Below are positions 56,972-64,000 of a DNA stretch of 64,000 nucleotides, in pieces (positions within the stretch are counted from its first letter, which is position 1; each line of letters begins with the position of its first letter). Source of the DNA: Spisula solida (Eukaryota > Mollusca > Bivalvia > Venerida > Mactridae); contig OX365956.1 in assembly GCA_947247005.1 (NCBI GenBank), forward strand, positions 17,132,089 through 17,196,088, written 5' to 3'. Under the pieces are notes generated by a model. The model was not told the DNA's origin. It did not search any database and saw nothing but the letters and a program-made list of their open reading frames with translations. A program made the position numbers and the translations under genes.

Positions 56972-58293
56972 GTAGTGTCAATTGAATGATGAAAGACGTC
57001 TTGTTAGCAACAATAGTATTGAACTATATGACGAAGCGTGATAAAAATAAACCAGTGTCGATCATAGAGTAATAACTGTATCAACCATCACAGAGGCAGA
57101 CATGAGCGCTTTACATTGTGTGTGGGATTTATGACAACGACCACAGCTTTTGATGAGAACTGACAGAAGAGGTCACTTAGAAAAACTGTTGATTTAGATG
57201 TTTTTTCAGTCTTAATCTTTACTTGCGTAAATACTTTATTTCTTACACGTGTTTATTATTGTAAAATGTCGATTATGTAGCAAGTTGGTCATTCCATATT
57301 TCCCAGACCCAAAGTATTGTTCCGAAATAAAACATTATCAAAGAAAAAACACGTTGTACGAGTATGTTATGTTTTTAATCTGAAAAGCTTACAAATGGAC
57401 ATGAAAATTGGATATCTGAAGAAATGTATACTAGGAGAAAATAAGACGGGTAAATTTTGTCCAGTTCTAAATGCACGGTTATTAGGGAGTATAATAACAG
57501 TAGTTACGTAAATATTATGCCTCACAATGATCACATGGAATGCATCATTGATATATTGTTACAGTGTATATTGCAAATTACAGAGCAATATTCATGAACA
57601 TGACATCCAGAAGAAACGGTTTAGACGAGTATTAATTAATCTTATTTCGATTATCATTACGTTTTGCATCAAGGACTTACAATGTTACGGACCATTTTCG
57701 TCCAATCTAATAGTACAAAATGATGAATTCTCGATATGTAAGTTGCACTTTCAAGTAAATGAGTTATATGAAACAACGACTTCTCTGGTGGAGTAATATT
57801 ATATTACCCTTGTCAACATGTGTGCCTTGGTCGATGATATCCCAGTACATACCTTACAGATTTTAACTCAATTAATAAACGTTTGAATTAGTTTGAATTG
57901 GTCATATAATAAAGTACACATATTTGCAGTAAGAAATATAAAGAATCTTAAGATTAGCAATTTTACACATTGTTATTATTAGATGGTATTTATCACAATA
58001 TGGCGTATATGCTAAGTGCTATACTGTTTCCAAAAAGAGGGGAAATCCCAGAATTGTAAACGATAGACGATATATTTTTCTAACTTTACAACCAACCTTA
58101 TGTGATTTACGATGAGCAATATATATTCAGTTGAAAGTGTGCAAAAATAGCAACCAATACTACGTAGATTACATTCTAAGTAACCAATCCAAATGCAATA
58201 TTTGGTCATGTGATGCATAATCAAATGTTGTCAAAAAGTTCGTAAACGGTTAACACATATGGTTAACGGTGATACAACGATTGGCATTACAAA
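56972..58293. other. Spacer between the broken copy and B4
   Basis: Open frames at 57317-57511 and 57527-57796 have Cys but no family motif; the phrase LQMDMKI at 57389-57409 resembles LQMEIHI at 54698-54718, and nothing more. A TCATGTGATGC word at 58206-58216 may be a degenerate E-box of B4. Confidence 0.35.
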
Positions 58294-58509
58294 ATGCCGT
58301 CTCGTGCGGAAGTAAACGGATATAACCATCGCGATAGTTGCCATTTTGAATTAAATGGCAATGGGCAACTATTCTATTGTGCATGTTGGTGGTGGTGGTG
58401 GCTAAGATGGTTCGCAATAATACGTCACTCAAGTAGCAGGTGTTACGTTAACAGAAACAAAAAGATTGTGTGTTACTGTTCCAGACAGAGGCCGCTTGAC
58501 AGGCGTTAA
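58294..58509 (+). CDS. Short-form Cys/Trp protein, member B4 (71 aa)
   Basis: Start acaaaATGCCG. The N-terminus is MPSRAEVNGYNHRDSC. Cys pattern: C16 -x12- C29-A-C31 -x18- C50 -x9- C60-Y-C62. Immediately after C31 there are five Trp in a row (WWWWWLRWFAII), encoded by a TGG/GTGG run that probably grew by slippage. The C-terminus is RQRPLDRR. No signal peptide, single exon, AATAAA-like words downstream (58567-58575). It is the last family member in the window. Membrane interaction of the Trp segment is plausible but inferred only. Confidence 0.75.
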   Translation: MPSRAEVNGYNHRDSCHFELNGNGQLFYCACWWWWWLRWFAIIRHSSSRCYVNRNKKIVCYCSRQRPLDRR

Positions 58510-60014
58510 AAAAGAGAGCCGTATGTTCTGCATTCTATCATAATAGTAAGGCAAAAATGTTTTTAAAAAATAAAAAATAACATTGAAAAGGTACCGATAA
58601 TGTGTGATTACAATAAGGAGGAATAATATTAATACAGTATAAACCATCATGAAGCAAAGACATGTTTGATGTCGATGTTTGATGTTTGGTATCCGAATAT
58701 TGTGGAAGTATAAAAGCCAACCTATGTTCTAAGGAGAAAAGCTGTATATTCGTGCCGAATAGCTATGTTATACAGACGAAAGCACATAATACAAGCTGAA
58801 ATAACTATAAATCACAGAAGACAACAAATAAATTGCTGATGATGGAGATACAATAGTGTACTATTAAAGACAAAATATCATTAGTGTAATACTGACATCT
58901 AATCAGCACCATAATTGTTTATTTGAATTGCAGTAATTGATAGCCAGCATATTAATGTATTATAATAGTGAGTACAAATTAAGACAATATACAACTTCTC
59001 AAAATTTGACGTTAAACAAAATGAAGATTAAATCGCTTTTCAAACTTATCAATATATTATGATAATGAAACATGTGTTTGTCAATGTTAGACAACAATTG
59101 TTGTAAATAACTGTGTCCTTCTTTGTTAAATTGTAAATGTCATTACAATATGTTTTCTCTATACTTTCTGTTTTTCGTCAAACACATCTACGTCATTCGA
59201 TATAAAAAATATATTAGCTGTTCCATAACGTGGTTCTATTTCTTTTTCTTAACTGTTTGCAACTATCGACGGAAGAACAGGCCTTGATCTTATATAATGT
59301 ATAAGCCACCACCTAAAATATTGTTAGAAAAAATAATGTAATAGCAAAGTTATAAGCATTTTCTCGTTATATATGGATCATCCCTCGTACATTTAGGCTC
59401 ACTTGAATTATCCCTTTTTGGTGGATATGGATGTTTTGTTTTATGTCTGACTCTCGCGTGGGTGGCTAGCCGGCGCCTTCGTTTCGATGATGCATTGGGT
59501 TGTCTGTACGCCACAGTATTGTTCATGCCTTCCTTACTTTTGTCTGTCCTTGTCATTTTCTGTTGCTTTGATGTATTCAGTTTTTGTCATTTTTGCAAAA
59601 TGTATTATATAGGAAGAAATATTTTCTGCTGAAAAGTACATGTGTTAGGCAAAACTATACTTATTTAATTTGTAAAAATTATATGTGTGAGGTAAAATAT
59701 CTTCTGTAAATACGCTAGTCTTATATGAAATATTTGTACTTCATAGATTTCATTTTATAACACAACATTTCTATATATAACTCCATTACTTATAACTACA
59801 TCGACTTATGCAATACAACCACCACTTGTATCGTTCCCAGACCAACGACTATGTTAAAAATTAATGATTCATAGTTTGCAATGCAAGACGGGTGTTTGAA
59901 AGTTGCGGGATAAGCGCTGTAAGCTTTTACTTGTTGAAATTTTCTACACGTGTAGCTACATGTAGTAATGAGTAATGTAGTAATAATAGCCCAATAGTCC
60001 GTAATGTTGAAGAT
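58510..60014. other. Gene-free interval after the array
   Basis: A 68-codon minus-strand frame at 59350-59556 is Arg/Lys-rich and more GC-rich than its surroundings, but has no motif I know and no paralogue in the window. Nothing else. Confidence 0.4.
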
Positions 60015-60375
60015 CATGGCGACCTGAACATTTCACTTATTGACCTCAAAATCATGAAGGGCCAACCAATGATAGTAACAAATTGTCCTAGGAAGTTTGA
60101 AGATCATGGGCACAAGTGTTCTTAAGTTATTAATTGGAAACCATTCGTTTTATTTCTCCATGTTATAGGACACATCGACATTGACCTTTGATCTACTGAC
60201 CTCAAAACCAATGGGCACCATCTATAATTTATCGCTAACCGCCATGTAAAATTTGAGGATTCTAATAAGTAGCATTTGTTAGTTATTTAACGGAAACCGT
60301 TTTAGTATACCGACCGACAGACACAGACACCCAGACATACCGACCTACATCAGCAAATAAATATAGCCCCTCGCT
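60015..60375 (+). repeat. Bivalve-type dispersed repeat ('gaccttTGAcctactgacctc' monomers)
   Basis: Two monomer-like parts, 'ttattgacctcaaaatcatg' and 'ctactgacctcaaaaccaat', each with 'aagtttgaagatcatgggca' or 'aaatttgaggattct' and 'aacggaaaccgtttt.gta' text, end in 'accgaccgacagacacagac' and 'agcccctcgctaag'. I know this order (TGACCT words, 'ggaaaccg', then a run of ACCGACCGACAG, then a 'pyrimidine-rich ccc' end) from bivalve genomes and transcripts. This is a diverged copy. Confidence 0.75.
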
Positions 60376-63300
60376 AAGGATTGAGGCATACCAATCATTG
60401 CATGTTGTATCGGTTCCAAAGTGTCGGATGTGTCATGCAATGCCGCTGTTCTCAAACTATTATACAGATTTGTATCAAGAAAGGCACAGTCTAGCCTATG
60501 TTACCATGCTACAAGTAACACAAATTTCCAAAAATAACCACAAAACATGACCATTTGACATAATCTTCAACAGGCAAACAAGCTAGAACTTTGACAACAA
60601 TCCAATGACTAACCGTTTGAGAATTTCCAATTAAAAAGATTACCTCTTTTGTCCAGGAATGCCCATAAAAAGTTTGGTATTCCAAATTTGTTTGTACCTG
60701 TGATAGAGACAACTAAGGTAAACTATGTAATATTAAACAAGCGTTTTGGTCTGGTGGATATACATGCATGTTCAAATAAACCATCGTGGATTGTATTGCT
60801 TGTTAAGGTTCACACAATACCACGAGGTGTATGCATGCACAAATCTACAAACATTTGCACATACAGAACACTGATAACACATCATACAGGGAAGGCAGCA
60901 CTCAGCATAAACAGGGTAAACGGAAACACACAAGCAAATCTCAGACCACAAGAACACGCGCCACATAGACAAGATCAAAATGAACAAGTCAAATGAAACT
61001 TAACACCTTCAAAGTCCTACTTATGATACTTTAGGATTTAAATTGTCATTGCGTTGAACAACAAATTCTGCCTGTTCTGAAACTGGCTAACGAAAACAAC
61101 ATAAACATTTTCAATGCAGTTCACGAAGTTTCACAATTAAAAGCACGATGCATAATTGGGCGAAAAGATAAATAAGCAATAAAATATCACCCACTCATTT
61201 CTCCTTCCACGTCCATCTCTCTCCATCTTACTCACTGTCCTTCCCCTACCATCCATTTCGCTCTCTCAAATCGAGCAAAGCATTTAGTAGAAAGTGTATG
61301 TTCCGCCTTCTAACCAGTGTGTTCTGTGTGTTTTTACCATTGTATTGTTTGTTATAACTCATACTTGCCTTTGCATAATTATACTAAAATGTCAGCTGAC
61401 TCAAAGGGGGAAAGTCGCATTTAACACATTTTTGAAACCATTTGTTGTTTATGTTTGGGAATGAAGCTTGGCAATGATAAAGGCCAATTTGATTTAGAAT
61501 GTTTCCTATACGGTTGGTACAGTGGGTAGATGACAACCATGTTATACTATCGAAACAGGGTGTCATTAGACCTTAAAATGCAATGTAATTTATTCAGGTG
61601 TTGAACATTTACCTGTGCAATTTTGAAATGTCATAATACACGAAACAAGGCTGACTTATATACCAAATAAACTGATATCAACTTACATCGCTGTTACATT
61701 TCAACTCTCGGGTGTAAAGTAAAACAATATTTATACAACTTGGCGACGATATTGTGTGGTAATAAATAGAAATATAGGATGTTTATACACGGGAAGATAA
61801 AACTGAAATGTTATCATCTGCTTTTCATGACTTACAGCACGTACTGATTGCATAATTATGTCGTACATTGGCAAGACCTAATTACAAAGTGATGAATAAC
61901 GTTTACAAGCAAGTGTAGTATCCCAAAAGTTCTATGTGTGCTAGCGAACCATAACTGACCAAAGCAACATTCTGTTCGGACTGTGATGTCGTATGTTTGT
62001 AGCCGTTTAGTATTTTATGATGTTGCTGATGGATGCTTGCTTTCCTGTCCGATTTGTATCATATGTGGTGTAATGTAGTTTTGCCTGTCCATGTGCCTGC
62101 TCATTTTATTGATGATTGTTGGTTCAAAATGCGTATGGCGCAGCGGGTGCAATAATATATGCATGGTATGTTTGACTCAGTGTTTTGACACTGTATACGG
62201 CTGTGGCTATATGTTTTGTCCTCTTTTTTACAACATTATGGAACATCGCCGTTGAAACTTATGACATGCATGTACTTATTAAAACGAGTGGAGGAACTAA
62301 TATGACTTTACTGTGAACAATTATAAAGTTATCTTGTTAGATTGCAACTTATAAATATTGTATCTTTTTCTTTATAAAATCTTGCAATTCATAACAAGAG
62401 TATATCACGACAGATCGATCAGGAGAAACGCCACTATCAAACAAGTAATACAGGATACATGTACATAATAAAACTAGACACTTTTCGTTGGCAGACCTCT
62501 GGCGCCACTATTGTTATTCTACACCAAGTGCCTTTGTCTGATATAAAAGCTGAGTTGTTTGCCACAAGTTTCGTTTGGACTGCTGCCAATTTCCTTAGTT
62601 TCATTGTCATGATAATTGATAAAAATAGCGTTCATGTCATATTGAGTGTCTTTAGGGGTACAACACAACCATGTTTTTCGTTATCTTAAATCCATTGACT
62701 AGGTAATGCGTTTTAATATCGCATGTGTAATGGTAATACATATTAAATAAGTCCCTGTGTGTACCCCTTCACATAACTACAGGTGTTCCTTTGTGGTTGA
62801 ACAAAAGATCGTTCAAGCGAATTCAAGCCAAGCCTTTATCATACAAAATATGAAACACAAAAGAGCTAAATTGAGATAGCATTCACAACATGACTTCACA
62901 TGGAAAACACATTAGAAATACCTGACTGTTTCTAAAAATAGAGAGGTCAATGGTTTTTTTTCTTGGAAATTACGTTGAATTTCTAGTTATTTTACGGTCA
63001 TAGTCGGTGGATAGTTGACTATACGTTCAGGTACGAGCTTACTCGACCCCTAAGCGTTGAATCTTTATGCTGCCCACTTTGTCCTAGGCTTGGTTTTTGG
63101 CTGACCGCGGTTGCCGTAGTTCAATAAGCGACTGAACAAAATATCAGAGGTTAAACTATGGTCTAACCAACACTAGGTCGCTTTTGTTCTTGTTAAGTCT
63201 GTGCCATCTTGAAACTTCTCAAACGCAAATATGGGTTTTGGCGTCTGGAAAAACCAGACCTTCGCAGACATGCGACCCACACCAAACTGTAATAAGTACC

Positions 63301-64000
63301 AAAACACAGCCAAAGTTAACATCACAAAAGGAAATAGAGTGTCCAATCCAGCAAACAAAACACGCTCTCATAACTTTACTACCAATACAATACAATACTT
63401 TATTTGGTCATATAACATGAGTAAAAACAGTGCGGTGTATGAACTTTCCTAATGAAGGAAAATGTATTCTGACAAAGGCAACTTTGTAGAGATGTCTGAC
63501 AACATATGAAAGACAGAAAAAGAAAATCTGTACCAGTCACAGTTTAATTTCAGATTACTCACTACTTGTGTTTTCTTTATTTTTCGCAATTTCAGAAACA
63601 AAATTATGACTACAAATCAGACCGGGAAGGCAGAACTCAACAAAATCACCAGAGGACAACGCCTCACAAAGGAGCAAACGCAATAGATACATCCCAGACC
63701 ACAAATAAAATCCTAAATGACAAACATAAAAATAAACAAGACAAATGAAACTTAACAATATTTCTTCAATGTGTCTATTTGGTCTAATGTACGTGTACGT
63801 ATGTTGGTGTTACAACACGGCGAATTATATAACCATGCAGTTTCAGTATAGCAATACCACGAGACTATTGGCTACAGGTCCAAAAAGATAACATTAAGTC
63901 AGACAGGAAAGGTGTCTCTCAACTTAAAAAGCCGAGCAAAGAAAACATAAAAACACATACAAGGCACAATGCCCAACTGAACAAGTAAATGATTCGGCCA
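60376..64000. other. Gene-free repeat-rich end of the window
   Basis: 60888-61006 and 63621-63757 are copies of an A-rich dispersed repeat ('gggaaggcag.actca' to 'acaag.caaatgaaacttaaca'); 63890-63990 is a more diverged relative. 61200-61275 is pyrimidine-rich. 63388-63415 reads 'aatacaatacaatactttat' followed by 'ttgg', which is the reverse complement of a LINE-type AATAAAGTATTGTATTG tail. No gene is supported. Confidence 0.5.

Noticed and set aside
28115..58509. Reading the array proteins as secreted defensin-like peptides
   Set aside because: The Cys-rich size fits, but no member starts with a signal peptide and the paired C-x-C layout matches none of the defensin or mytilin patterns I know.
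59350..59556. 68-codon Arg-rich minus-strand frame
   Set aside because: Composition is suggestive, but there is no motif, paralogue or splice evidence.

Overview
This is AT-rich eukaryotic nuclear DNA, most likely from a bivalve mollusc. The grounds are: small exons with GT/AG introns; TATA boxes a short way upstream of some ATGs; a dense load of non-LTR, Tc1/mariner-like and MITE elements; frequent TACATGTA-type motifs; and, at about 60.0-60.4 kb, a copy of the 'gacctttgacctactgacctcaaaa' repeat that I know from bivalve genomes. There is no operon structure, CRISPR array or rRNA. The assignment is pattern recognition, not a database result.

Layout. 0-28 kb is mostly transposon and repeat territory. 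It holds a decayed multi-copy invertebrate gene (2.6-3.96 kb), an inverted-repeat element (4.1-4.8 kb), a 5'-truncated LINE with a 612-residue reverse transcriptase remnant on the minus strand (5.4-7.6 kb), and a Tc1-like transposase pseudogene (9.95-10.7 kb). A large tandem segmental duplication follows (11.1-15.3 kb and 15.9-18.8 kb); its second copy carries four separate MITE insertions whose empty sites are kept in the first copy. 18.8-23.3 kb is gene-free. One convincing ordinary gene lies on the minus strand (23.4-25.6 kb): two coding exons joined by a phase-1 intron that holds two transposons, one of which contains a long palindrome.

28-58.5 kb is the notable part: an all-plus-strand array of small cysteine/tryptophan-rich protein genes that I cannot assign to a known family. 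Three long members (116-123 aa) start at 28115, 31333 and 41795. Four short members (64-72 aa) start at 44757, 48157, 51371 and 58294. There is a 47-aa derivative at 35641 and a frameshifted short copy at 56757. Six of them (the three long and three of the short ones) are built from two half-domains of the form C-x(n)-C-x-C. An N-terminal A-[DE]-[VA]-N motif is shared by nearly all. None has a signal peptide. Several have a TCACGTGAC-type E-box 60-80 bp before the ATG, some with a TATA box, and a near-palindromic ATATGGG-TT-CCCATAT motif recurs further upstream. The array grew by repeated duplication of 3-4 kb units. Two intact paralogues (48157 and 35641) have lost the cysteine scaffold while keeping the ends of the protein.

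58.5-64 kb holds no gene I can support, only repeats. Nothing links the 23-25 kb gene functionally to the array. Within the array, shared promoters and orientation suggest co-regulated, lineage-specific effectors; their biochemical function is unknown.
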